This document shows, piece after piece, positions 49,183 to 59,571 of a DNA stretch of 64,000 nt (position 1 is its first letter; each line of letters opens with the position of its first letter). Both the position numbers and the translations under genes were made by a program. The stretch spans positions 25,826,629 through 25,890,628 of the forward strand of contig CM073592.1 in the NCBI GenBank assembly GCA_037074705.1, read 5' to 3'. The notes beneath the pieces were generated by a model. It ran no database searches. It saw only the letters and a program-made list of their open reading frames with translations, and had not been told where the DNA came from. This DNA is from Zhengitettix transpicula (taxonomy: Eukaryota > Arthropoda > Insecta > Orthoptera > Tetrigidae).

Positions 49183-50814
49183 GTTCTGTTTGACTTTTTC
49201 TTATCAAATACGTAACAGTTTTTTTTAAAAAATTTTTTCGGCTGTGTTCCCTTACAGACGAAGAACACCATCCACAATTTCTTTGGAGAGTGTTTCACAG
49301 TCTCCATTTTGTTCCCTTCTTTTCTCTGAAGCTTTATACTTGCTATATTGCATCCTATCCAAGGACGCTTTTTTAATCCAAACGCGCCAAAGATCCGCAG
49401 TTCAAAACATTTAGTACGAGGGATGTTTGGCTCACTTTCAGCTTTCCCTGATATCTTTCAGAAAATTATTCTTACCATCATTCACTTCGTTCCACTTCAT
49501 TTCTTTTCGTTGTGACTGCGACTCCCATTAATATTTCATTTCTTTCAGCATATGAACAATTCTATAACACATCAGCGGATGAGAAAACTATTTTGTCACA
49601 TTTAAAAGACAAATTTTATTTCACTAGTACCGCGTATTTAAAATTAAAAATAGCCGTAACACAGTTAAAACCTAATGTAGGCAGTCGGACTGACCAATAA
49701 ATATGTATTTAAATTTTCAAAAGAAATAAATGCTCGTGTGAGATGCAGTTTTCATCAAAATATATAGACAATTGGGTAAACATTTAATACTACGATTTTT
49801 CAAATTGAAAGAACTTAGACATTTGCCTCCAAAATTTGTCCACTCTTTAAAACACCTCACTCAAAGAAAAGAAACGCGTAAAAAAATTAATTTTTTTGTG
49901 GTAATAAAAATATATTTTCTTAATATCACGAATCTATTCTGATTATTTTTAAAACTTTTTGTTGCTGGAAGATTCTCCTGAAAAACAGTGCTGCAAGTAA
50001 ATTTTTTAATCGACTATCGATCTGTTAAAGAATGAAAATTTCTCTACGTCTGTTTCTTGCGGTCTTGTTTTGATGTTTGCATTTGTGGTTTTTAAATCTA
50101 ATTCCGTCTGTCTTTCCAGGTTTTTTTTGCTCGTATTCGGTTTAAATTTAGCGCAAAGCCTGTCTGTCTTCCTTCTGGTTTCAAACGGTTCCCACCCCTA
50201 ATTTCTATATCTTTTCTCGCTCCTGACCAGATTCTCGTATTAAAAAATTTTTTGTATGCTTTCTATGTGGTGTTTTCTATAAAGATCCTCCAAACTCGAG
50301 TATCGGGACGATGCAGACAAACGCAATTTCGTTTGATTTGCCGCTCCTATTTTTTAATATTCTCATTACGAAATGTTTATTCCTAAGAAGTAATGGTTTT
50401 TATAATTTTTGATACTTATTGTCAAGGTATATACGGTTTAATCCTCGAGATGGCTGGTAAACGGGCAAATAGTCAATGATAATCCACCTCAAGTTAAATA
50501 GCACTAGAGAAGATCTAAAATCCCTGTATTACACTTATTTGTAATAACTGCTTCTCCGTCTTCGCTTCATAAAGCTTAATGAAGCCTCGAAGCGATTTCA
50601 GATGTTGTATATTGCTATCGGTCTGCCTTTTAATTGACTCTTCTTCAAAATGGAGAGCAATTATTTCCGCTTCAAACAGTCTGAGACGATTTACAAGTTA
50701 ATAGATACTATAAAGGCATCCAGTTTCACTAACCCGTTTTTTTTTTCTCTCCCTTTGAAATTAAAATTCTTTCCTTACAGCAGTCCTCGACTTTTCTTTC
50801 AGCTCTTCCGCACG
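49183..50814. other. No gene seen
   Basis: AT-rich with short frames; nothing recognisable. Confidence 0.45.
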
Positions 50815-51175
50815 TCATTCGTTCAGGACTGACGTCAGACGTGGGTTTGGTAAGAGAGGCGCCGTGGCGGATCTACTGTGCGTTTCGGGAGGGAGCTGCT
50901 TACCGACGGAGGGTTTGCGTGAGTTGAGGGGACAATGTTTTCGAGACGCCCTTGTCTGGAGCATAGAGAGCATTGATTTTCGGGCGCGCATGCGCACAGG
51001 AGTCCGGCGCAGCGCGTCTCCCCGGGAACGCAGGCCAGACTCCGGCGTCGGGACGCGAACCCGGACCACTCGCACGCTGACCTGCCGCAAATCGCTCCAC
51101 AGCTGAACGTCATCGGCGATCATCGAGAGTCGCTTCACGCCACAAGAACAAGTCATCACAGGGCACGAAACGGGT
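50815..51175 (-). CDS. Candidate exon in a GC-rich island, product unknown
   Basis: A minus-strand frame stays open across the island. Its first part reads CPVMTCSCGVKRLSMIADDV and then QLWSDLRQ before a possible donor site (CGGCAGGTCAGCG). That stretch looks more protein-like than the Arg- and Pro-rich remainder. Three other frames are also open here, so GC-rich non-coding DNA is a real alternative. No acceptor with a clear pyrimidine tract is visible upstream. I do not recognise a family. Confidence 0.2.
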
Positions 51176-51484
51176 TTGAAAGCAGTTTTCCTTCATCCCT
51201 ATTGCTGAATTTAACCTACTGTCTGAGCTTCTTTACACTCGCGTCTCGTGCTGAGCCACTTCTTGCCAGGAGAATGTTTCAAACCATCCCCCACACAAAC
51301 ACACATTTCGTCTACACGATTGCATGATGAAATTTAGGGATGAAAAACTTACGAGCGCACTTATATTATTATTCATTACCTGAGATTCAAGTGTGTAATG
51401 AAAGAAACAGGAATTAATTAAGGTTTTTTTTATTTACGCAGGATGAACGAGAAGAAATTTTATATTTAGATTTAATATTCATTC

Positions 51485-51528
51485 CATTAGTCCTCTGCTG
51501 ATGAAATGGGATATTGAAACATAACAAT
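51485..51528 (+). repeat. Worn hammerhead-like motif
   Basis: Reads CTGCTGATGAAATGGGATAT then TGAAACATAACAAT. Both boxes exist (CTGATGA, GAAAC) but the stem is short and poor. Confidence 0.4.
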
Positions 51529-51616
51529 TTTTTTTAGGACAACAGGCTACATGAGGGTGATCCACATTGGGCAACTCCCCTACAATAGCATAGGAAGGGG
51601 TTTCAAAGGGGGGAAC
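51529..51616 (-). mobile_element. GCR retroposon copy 8, 3' tail fragment
   Basis: Only the last 85 bp or so (poly(T), AGGACAACAGGCTACATGAG, GGGGTTTCAAAGGGGGG). The flanks AACATAAC and AACATTAC may be an imperfect target duplication. Confidence 0.8.
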
Positions 51617-51619
51617 ATT

Positions 51620-51975
51620 ACATGAAAGTACAAATGATATAAATTAACCTTCAATGAACATCACCGCGAGATGGAACACAAAAATAATTATTAATAAGAT
51701 TACCAGTAAAACAATCAAATGTCGTATATTATATATGAAACATAAATGAAACCCCTATGACGTCAGTCGGCCCGTTTGGACACGATAAACTGTTTCAATT
51801 AATATTGGAAGGTAGAACGAGGACACTTAACACCTGGCGTAATTTCAAGTCACGGCTTTGGAATAATAACACTTTATTCTGGAATATCATTGGTGTTTCT
51901 TTATAAACAACATAACCCTTTAAGGTAATAAAAATTTAACGCAAATCTCATAGTTTGCTGAATGATGTCAACAGA
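51620..51975. other. No gene seen
   Basis: AT-rich, nothing recognisable. Confidence 0.5.
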
Positions 51976-51977
51976 CC

Positions 51978-52095
51978 ATTGCGGTTGTGTTTCTCTAGGC
52001 TCTTCTTAGCACCTGACGAAAGGGACAAGGATCCCAGAAACGTTGTGTGGTATTTATATTACCCTTTTCGTCAGTATTGGCTTTCTTAGAAGGGA
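51978..52095 (+). repeat. Family A hammerhead-like copy, well preserved
   Basis: Reads GTGTTTCTCTAGGCTCTTCT, GCACCTGACGAAAGGGACAA, GGATCCCAGAAACGTTGTGT, GGTATTTATATTACCC. Box CTGACGA and GAAACGTT are intact; GGGA/TCCC form the stem; GCAC and GTGT can pair as helix I. It has no facing partner here, so it is a solo copy. Confidence 0.8.
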
Positions 52096-52867
52096 TAGTT
52101 TACTCATAAAACAGAAAAGCTTAGCGTAACTACACCAAACCGTCAGCAGAAAAGACGTCTGGAAAGTTAAGGCTAGGCCAAATAGGAGATATATGGAAAT
52201 AATTTAGGACAGTAATCAGGTTAAAGCTCAGAGACAGGAAAGGTATGTTTGAAAACAGCACATGAAGAAAAAGTCAGATTTAATTAAAAGAAGACGTGGA
52301 TACATGAAGAGCCTTGGTCGGGATTCGGAGAGTGACTCGATTTTTCAGAGCTTCGCGAGGAGCGAAATATACCTTCCATATATCAAATCTAAAGGGGGTC
52401 CATCCAATTATAATTCCAAAATGGCTGCCAAAACAATAAAACATCGTCAGTTTTTTAACGGATACTGGCATTCTCGCGCCACAGGGAAAATGCAAGGAGT
52501 TTGTACAGGGGGGTTTTAGATGAGGTAAGACAAAGAGCGGTCGCGACGGCCCCCGTCCTGTCTCCTCTCCGAAGAAATAATTAATTTACTAGAATTAAAT
52601 AATCATCCTACACAGATCCACGACTGGCGTGACTGAGCTGTAAATGAAGGAGCTGATGCAGTGAATTCCTTAAGACATACTTATTGCCCCATGTTAATTG
52701 CTTCACCTTATTTTAATCAACCGTAAGAACTCTTTTTTTTTCTTTTATGCGACATCGTAGCGATCACAGGCGCTATGACTAATTATTATACTTATAATAT
52801 AATAATTTGTCTATTAAAAGATTTAAGCTAAATTAATGAGATAATAACCCTTGCAGCCTTCGTTGGA
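52096..52867. other. No gene seen
   Basis: An 85-codon frame at 52262-52519 has no recognisable product and an open frame opposite. Nothing else. Confidence 0.45.
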
Positions 52868-52872
52868 TTTTC

Positions 52873-53245
52873 TTTTAGGGCAACAGGCTACATGAGGGTA
52901 ATCCACATGGTGGCAACTCCCCTTTAATAGCATAGGAAGGGATTTGAAAGAGGGGATACGGAGGTGTAGAGGAAGGTAGCCAAGGGTTAACTAGGGCCCC
53001 CGGGCTATATTTTAAGGATCCTACTCGGCATTTGCCTAAAGAAATGCAGGGAAAACCTAGAAAAACCTGCATCAGGTAGGTCGGGCATTGATAGCGGGAG
53101 AGGGGTTTGCTGTGGGGACGCAGCATTCCCTTCTCCGTGCCTCGACCAGTTTAGGAGGCAGCTGGCCGACTATTCCATTGTGAATAACGGACAACTCTTA
53201 CCGTATTAAAAAAACATCCAAAGACCGTATACTTTTATATGGGCA
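52873..53245 (-). mobile_element. GCR retroposon copy 9, variant with different 5' end
   Basis: From the tail (TTTTAGGGCAACAGGCTACA) to CTCTTACCGTATTAAAAAAA, where the usual consensus stops and AAAGACCGTATACTT follows. The same junction occurs in inverse orientation in copy 10. Shared differences such as GGATACGGAGGTGTAGAGG also tie the two together. A 40-bp stretch around GGGTACTTGTCCC is deleted here. Confidence 0.88.
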
Positions 53246-55214
53246 AAATAAAACGGAAAAATAAATACCTGCAATGCTTGTTGCACTTTTAACAAATCTA
53301 TTTTATTCTTCTTCATTTTTTGTTTATTTTTATATATATATTTTTTTACCGCGTTAGGAAGTTGTTCTACGGGTTGCATAACCTGACCTTCATTAGAAAA
53401 CAGGCATTTTATTCATCCTCCTTTTCTCGTTTTTTTTTATTTCACACGACAACATTCTCGTAAATTTATTAATCCTTATTTTCCTACCTCAAAACTCGTT
53501 GCATTCCTGCACAATTCCGCCCTCCAATTCTAGCCCTATTCGGGTAAGATTTTCCGACGCTAGAACATCCCAATCCTTTACATAACCTTTTCCCCATAAA
53601 CATTCTGTTTTTCTTCCCTTCTACTTTTAAAACTATTCCTATCCTATAACTCTCAAACGTTTTTCTGTCACAGTTCATCGGTTAGATTACAAAACATAGG
53701 TGTAATCCGTGAGTGTATTGTCATTACGCCTACCTAAAGTAGTCTGAAGCGTGTTAAATTACAATGTTCAGGTTAAAACATCGACACGTTTTAACGATGA
53801 AAGAAACGTTTTATTATACGTTGTTTCCACAATGAATATAGCGATTTTAAGTATTTAAAACAAAGCTACTTATTTACTTTTCGAGTTCGTCGTACTTGCG
53901 GAATTGGAATCACCTGACGAAAGCAACAAGGATTGCGTCGGATTTATTTACCACTTATTTTTTGTCTGTGATTTGGCTATTTATTTATCTAGTTAGTATG
54001 ATGCCCTTGCCGTTTGAAACGTCGTTTTATTATTTCCACACATCCGCCAGTTCATATAACATATAAAAATCATACAATTTATTCTTCTACGACCTTTATC
54101 TTCAGGCTCTATGAGCAACGACCACGGAGTGTCATTTCAGATACAACCCGCGATTTTGAATAACCGTCAACTCTCAATATTTCCTTCTGTTTGCTACGGG
54201 CAAAATGGCCAAGTCGGGTCGATGCTGTTCTTATTGAGACAAATCCCGTGGCACTGATTTAGTCGTAATTCCTCGAACGTGATTTCCAACGGAGGCAGTC
54301 AGAAGCCCAAACCAATATCTCGTTCGTCTTCAGCCCGAGGTTTTCCCTCGTCATCTGGAAATGGAACGGTAATATTGCGGATGAGACCGTTTACTACGAT
54401 TGTTGTACGAGACGAGCTGGAGGTTACCTGGAGGGGAACAGGTACAGTTGTTTCGCGCAGAGATCAAAGAGACTTAATATATTGCACCCGAGGATGCCTC
54501 TGTTTTGCTTCGTGCCTCCAGGAATTACTAATTCGTAGAATTGGAAGGAGTCTAACCGGATGGCCGAGGGCAATCCTCTGTCCGAAAGCCTTTCATCTTC
54601 ATACTTCACTTATAGTCTAGTGTGAACACGCACACAGGCGAATATGAATAAATAATGGCCGTTGGATGGAAGGTACGGGAGTATTCAATTTAAGTGCTGT
54701 GGATCCCCTCGGCTCGAAAAAGAAATTCAAGGAAAGGCAATTCAGCAACTCAGAATTTCTAAAGAAGGAGGGACGGCTAAGAAGCGTTCAGGCTTTCAAT
54801 TGCAAGAGAAGTGTTAGGTCCTCGAAGATCGACCACCAATACATTCTATCGAGACAAAATATGAGCTTTCGACTAAGGAAGGGAAATTTCTCACCAGCTT
54901 GCACTTTTAAAATTACAATATTAGCTCGCATTTTCTACGTTCTACAGTCTACAGAATATCGCTGGCCAACGGAACAAAGAAACGTGCGTCGCGATTCTTC
55001 TTCCGCTTATGCCAAAACACACAAAGGGCAGTTAATTATTTTTGGCCCTATCCTTATGTATCTAACCTTCTCTTTGTATGACTTTGCAGGCCGGGATTTA
55101 TCAATTAAAGCATACCAGAAGCGCCAGCATGAGGGTTTGTATTAGTATAAAAATATAACAATGTCTTTACATTGCTACACAGACTAAAAAGTATTTAAAT
55201 TAAAATGAAAAAAA
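53246..55214. other. No proved gene; two open frames of 113 and 159 codons
   Basis: Plus-strand frames at 54279-54620 and 54666-55145 lie 45 bp apart in a slightly GC-richer patch. The second begins MEGTGVFNLSAVDPLGSKKK and is the second longest ATG frame in the window. No domain, signal peptide or membrane segment is evident apart from a modest hydrophobic run near residues 125-140. A worn family A piece (CACCTGACGAAAGCAACAAG) sits at 53920-53985, and a GAAACGTCG half motif at 54020. Confidence 0.3.
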
Positions 55215-55377
55215 TTACGTCTGATAGAAAATAAAGAATAAGAAAGATAGCCAATACAGACAAAAAAAAAGGTAATATAAATACCACACAACGTTTCCGG
55301 GACCCTTGTTTCTTTCGTCAGGTGCTAAGAAGAGCCTACAGGATCAAATGCACTGGTCAGTTGACAACATTCAAAAA
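55215..55377 (-). repeat. Family A hammerhead-like copy
   Basis: Plus-strand edge AATAAGAAAGATAGCCAATA; minus-strand core GCACCTGACGAAAGAAACAA, GGGTCCCGGAAACGTTGTGT. Both boxes are intact. It is interrupted on its right by GCR copy 10. A family A end (GGTATTTATATTACCC, TTGGCTATCTTTCG) at 55930-55970 may be the other arm of the original pair. Confidence 0.75.
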
Positions 55378-55390
55378 CGACGAAAACGCA

Positions 55391-55789
55391 TATTAAGTAT
55401 ACGGTCTTTGGATTTTTTTAATACCGTAAGAGTTGTCCGTTATTCCCATTGGAATAGTCGGCCAGCTGCCTCCTAAACTGGTCGAGGCACGGAGAAGGGA
55501 ATGCTGCGTCCCCACAGCAAACTCCTCTCCCGCTATCGGAAGGGCGTGGGACAAGTACCCAATGCCCGACCTACCTGATGCAGGTTTTTCTAGGGTTTTC
55601 CCTGCATTTCTTTAGGCAAATGCCGGGTAGGATCCTTAAAATATAGGCCGAGGGCCCTAGTTAATCCTTGGCTACCTTCCTCTACACCTCCGTATCCCCT
55701 CTTTCAAATCCCTTCCTATGCTATTAAAGGGGAGTTGCCACCATGTGGATCACCCTCATGTAGCCTGTTGCCCTAAAAAAAATCAAAGG
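55391..55789 (+). mobile_element. GCR retroposon copy 10, variant with different 5' end and target duplication
   Basis: Flanked by CGACGAAAACGCA at 55378-55390 and CGACAAAAACGCA at 55790-55802, a 13-bp duplication with one difference. It starts TATTAAGTATACGGTCTTTG and joins the normal consensus at ACCGTAAGAGTTGTCC. The 3' end is CCCTAAAAAAAATC. Because the duplication encloses the foreign 5' piece, that piece was part of the inserted RNA copy. Confidence 0.9.
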
Positions 55790-55802
55790 CGACAAAAACG
55801 CA

Positions 55803-55915
55803 ACGACAATGGGAAAACACAAGGTTTAGCGTAACAATAAGGGATCATAGCAATTATTGAGTTTAATAGTGTCTGTTTTATCTAGTTTTATAGCTGCGTT
55901 GCTGGATTTAAATCC
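55803..55915 (+). repeat. Dispersed repeat shared with 20.49-20.65 kb
   Basis: Inverse copy of the repeat at 20490-20645, described there. It lies between the GCR duplication and a family A end. Confidence 0.7.
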
Positions 55916-56039
55916 ATTATATGGTATTTATATTACCCTTTTTTTCTGTCTGTTTTGGCTATCTTTCGTATTCAGCATTTAAATTATTCAAAAATTGGCC
56001 AACACTCATAATACTTATTTATAAACTTTAAAAGTTACA

Positions 56040-56235
56040 TATATTTTAACTAAAACAAATCGTAACATTTTTTTCCCCTGCGATTAAGGACCTCTTCAAA
56101 TATTATCTAAAAATTATTTGAGAAAAAAGAAGATGATCAATAAATATGAATAAGAAACAAATAAAAAAATCAAGTTTAATATTAATACTTACATCATTAA
56201 AGAAACAATTTAAATATGTTTAAAAGTGGATAAAT
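56040..56235 (-). repeat. Decayed family B-like repeat
   Basis: Minus strand: TTGAAGAGGTCCTTAATCGC, GGGGAAAAAAATGTTACG. Related to 4105-4255 by layout and flanking words. Both boxes are damaged. Confidence 0.4.
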
Positions 56236-56862
56236 AATTGAAGTGAAAAAAAATTCGACCTCTTCCATCAACTTTTACAGGTGAAATGAAGAGTAAACAG
56301 TGTCAGTAAAACACTTCACTGAGTTTACATGGTTGCAACTGAATTGTATGAAACAATAAAAAATACAATTATACGTTATTTTAAATCATAATGGAACTTA
56401 ATTTTTTTTCTAGTGTATGCGTTGTTACATTTATATTCGACCATTTCGTTCATCAAACGTGGATAGTGATTGCTCACTTCGTCTAAGATATTTACATTAA
56501 TCTAATCTATTTTATGGTTATTTAATTATATGCGTTTGATTAGAAAATATTGCTTTTTCAGATTGGCTAAATGTTCTAGTTTGAAGATTTCGTTTTGTTT
56601 GACCCATGTAACAGGATTCGCAAATCGTAAAAATTAATTTTGTATTTTAACATTGCGTTCTTCCCATTTTCGCTATGCATTTAGAGAATTTTTAAGAAAA
56701 TTTAAATTAATGTATTATCAATTATTTATTATTGTAAAACATAGCCACATTTTCCTCGGCTTAAGTGAGATATAAATGGCGCCATTATCAGAACAAATTT
56801 TCCTGGCGTTTTTTCAAGAGTTCCACCAAATATAACATACTGCACCAGCTCCAGCATTTCTT
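56236..56862. other. No gene seen
   Basis: AT-rich, nothing recognisable. Confidence 0.5.
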
Positions 56863-56883
56863 TATATATATATATATATATAT

Positions 56884-57945
56884 GTATTGTAGTAATTGGT
56901 AATTAAGGCATTGTTCTAATTGAAAAGTTGAATTGTAGAGGACTCATTATTGGTAGATATAGCGGACGCCGCAACAAACCGGCAATGCAAAGAAAGTATT
57001 GTTGATCGGTCGAGAAGGTTTTACGCGCTCAAAATTTACGAGACGATCGAACAGTCAGGCAATGAACGGCGAGGCATAAAGACCAGCAAAGTCTATTTTA
57101 CAAAAGTAGTACAGTCAGGCAATGAACGGCGAGGTGTAAAGACCACAAAATTCTAATACACGAAAAGTTGAACAATTTAGTCAGTCAGCAGCGAGAATGA
57201 AAAAAATCTAATTTAAAGAACGTGAAAGTGTTCCAGTAACCAGTACGCTGTTATATCAAAAATGCAGAAACTGAACTAGTCTTCAGTCAACAGACAAAAC
57301 CAATGAGGGGCATTTTCAACAAAAATCCACGAGACCTACAAATCCAGGTTGCAGTAAATCATCGAGAATCGACAAAGTTATTTTAAACCAAGTAACAAAC
57401 TACGCTAATTAGAGTCTGTGAACATTTAGAGTCTGTGAGAACTTAGAATCAGTGATATCCCCAAAATTGTGCACGAAAAGTAAAAATGAGACCTGGGCTG
57501 CCGTAAGGAGAAAGAAAACTTTAAAATCATTGTAAAGCACGTTTAAAAGATAAACGTCAGATCGTTCTTTAATTATCGATAAAATGAGATCTTTAATTAT
57601 CCAGATCATTCTTTATTTATTGATAAAAATTGAAATTGTTTAAATTCAATCTTTAGCATTATTTATTCAGCAACAAATTTCGACTATGTTCAGACGCATT
57701 GATTCCCATATAAATTAATGTAATTTTTGTGATTTTGATTATATAAATTCTGCCATTATCAAACCCAGTTCAAGACCCTGAGATCCCAAATATTTTGTAA
57801 TTTGAATACTTGTTTTAAAATTGTTAATAAACCTTGTTTAATAGTTTTCACGTAATAGTTCTTTTCATTTAAAAACGCCACATAATTCATATCCAGAATT
57901 ATTGTCAAAAGATAACAAAAGCTATATTAATAAATTATTACAATA
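56884..57945 (-). mobile_element. TA-flanked element, copy 4, diverged
   Basis: Ends TATTGTAGTAATTGG at the left and AATTATTACAATATA at the right, each in (TA)n tracts (56863-56884, 57943-57956). The match to copies 1 and 2 is clear near 57755-57800 on the minus strand (CAGGGTCTTGAACTGGGTTT). The left third differs and contains a 60-bp tandem pair at 57051-57170 (ACAGTCAGGCAATGAACGGC twice). Confidence 0.65.
57051..57170. repeat. 60-bp tandem duplication
   Basis: ACAGTCAGGCAATGAACGGC starts at 57051 and again at 57111, with matching GAGG and AAAGACCA downstream. It lies inside TA-flanked copy 4. Confidence 0.85.
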
Positions 57946-57956
57946 TATATATATAT

Positions 57957-59080
57957 CTTTAATTTTATCTTGCAAAGTTAATATAATTGTAACTCTGTGG
58001 CTGTCTTTCCCAAATTCTTTGACTTCAACGGAGTTTGACCGTTAGTAAATTTATGTTTTCTTCGTCCTGGTCAAACACACACACAACGGTTTGATTTCAA
58101 CAGTCTTTCATCGGTATAATAAATAATTGCATTTTTTTTTCAAGACCTTTAGGTTCACCTATTCTATTTTCTCGCACAACTTTTAACCGCATTTTATTTT
58201 AAGATATTGGTTCAATTCATCCAAATATAGGTTTAAGGGCACTTGTTCAGTTTCGTGTTGAGAATTAAATAATTTTCATATTCCTAAAATGCAATTTAAT
58301 TACTGTAAACGAGGAAAAAATAGTTTTGAATATGCAGAGGGGCTAAAAATAAAGTGTAATATATTGCAGTGATTACCCTCTAGAAACAACTACTCAGTTA
58401 TAGAGACGGGTTGTTTTCAAACTCACGAGTCTCTTTTTCCCCTGAATTTTATTCTTTTGTATTGTCCATTTCCAATTCATTTTAACGTGCAGCTTACATT
58501 TTTTTGTGGGGGGGGAAAAAGTAGCTGTATTTTTTTTTTGTTATAAAAGTCCATGTGTCAGAACCAGCTTCTTTTTTCGTCATTTATCTGACAAAAGGTA
58601 CAGCGCACGGTGACTGAGGGGCGGGGTGGGGACGGGGGTTGTGAATTAAACCGAGCTGTTCGACGAGATTGGAGGCGCAAATTGTTCATTTCCAGGCGCC
58701 GTAACAGATTGCCACAGCAGGTGCGAAATGTGACTCTCCATCCGATCCTGCAGCTCAAAGCGAAACTATCTTAGTCTTCCCTAGAGCCAAAGTGGATAAA
58801 TGATACCAAACTAAAGGGGCGACGTTCTTCACCAAGGCTCCTACGACGCGGTAATCACCGGGCCAGTAACTGGAGTTTCTCTATGACTCTCAAAGTACTA
58901 ATGGCGAAAAAAAGCGAGTAAAATATAAATATGAAGGATAGGAATAACAACAATGAGATCATAAACTATTGAGTCCGTTGATTCTTGGAATATTTAATTA
59001 CGGTTGCCGAGTATTATTGTCTTCTTCTTGAGTATTGGACTCATCGGTAATTACAGAGTATGTGCGAGAGTTTGAAATGG
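57957..59080. other. No gene seen
   Basis: AT-rich, with a G run at 58507-58515 and a moderately GC-rich patch near 58600-58760. The 66-codon minus-strand frame there has no recognisable product. Confidence 0.45.
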
Positions 59081-59081
59081 C

Positions 59082-59180
59082 TGACCAGTGCAGTTGTGTT
59101 TCTCTAGGCTCTTCGTAGCACCTGACGAAAGGTACAAGGTTCCCTGAAACGTTGTGTGGTATTTATATTACCTTTCTTTC
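59082..59180 (+). repeat. Family A hammerhead-like copy
   Basis: Reads GTGTTTCTCTAGGCTCTTCG, GCACCTGACGAAAGGTACAA, GGTTCCCTGAAACGTTGTGT, GGTATTTATATTACC. Both boxes are intact; AGG and CCT can pair next to them with one unpaired A. Inserted just left of the mariner block. Confidence 0.78.
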
Positions 59181-59191
59181 TTCTTCATTAT

Positions 59192-59555
59192 ATACGAGGG
59201 TTATTATTCAGAAACCAAGGCCCGATTTCTTACGAAACATAAACCATCGCAAATCTTTTTTTATTCAATTCCTTACGTGTTTCTCTATTTTTTTCTACAT
59301 ACTTTCCATGTTTGTTTAAACATTTTTCACATCGTTTTACAAGCTTTTGTACACCTAAGTCATAGTCGTCTGCCGCCTGTGAGTCTTCAACGTTTAGACT
59401 CTGGAGTCATTTTAGAAACCCACGTCTCGTCCCTTGTGTCAATATTCTGTAAAAATTATTCACCGATATCATAAATCGGTCCAAACAAAAAAAACCCCAT
59501 CAAGAGCACGATCCATTCTTTTCGTCAATCTCTGAAAATTTTCCGTTTTACAAAT
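59192..59555 (-). pseudogene. Mariner transposase C-terminal remnant (minus strand)
   Basis: The terminal word ACGAGGGTTATTATTCAGAA at the left is a mariner-type end. On the minus strand the sequence encodes GDETWVSK-like residues (near 59415-59435), matching the conserved mariner catalytic-region motif, and further a GVQKLVKRCEKCLNKHG-like stretch (59300-59365). Frame breaks are present and the N-terminal half is missing. The neighbouring copy faces the other way, so the two halves form an inverted pair. Confidence 0.7.
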
Positions 59556-59571
59556 TGTTTCCCAGGCTGGT

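Noticed and set aside
54666..55145. 159-codon plus-strand gene
   Set aside because: No domain, unusual composition or splice support; one open frame of this length is not surprising in 64 kb.
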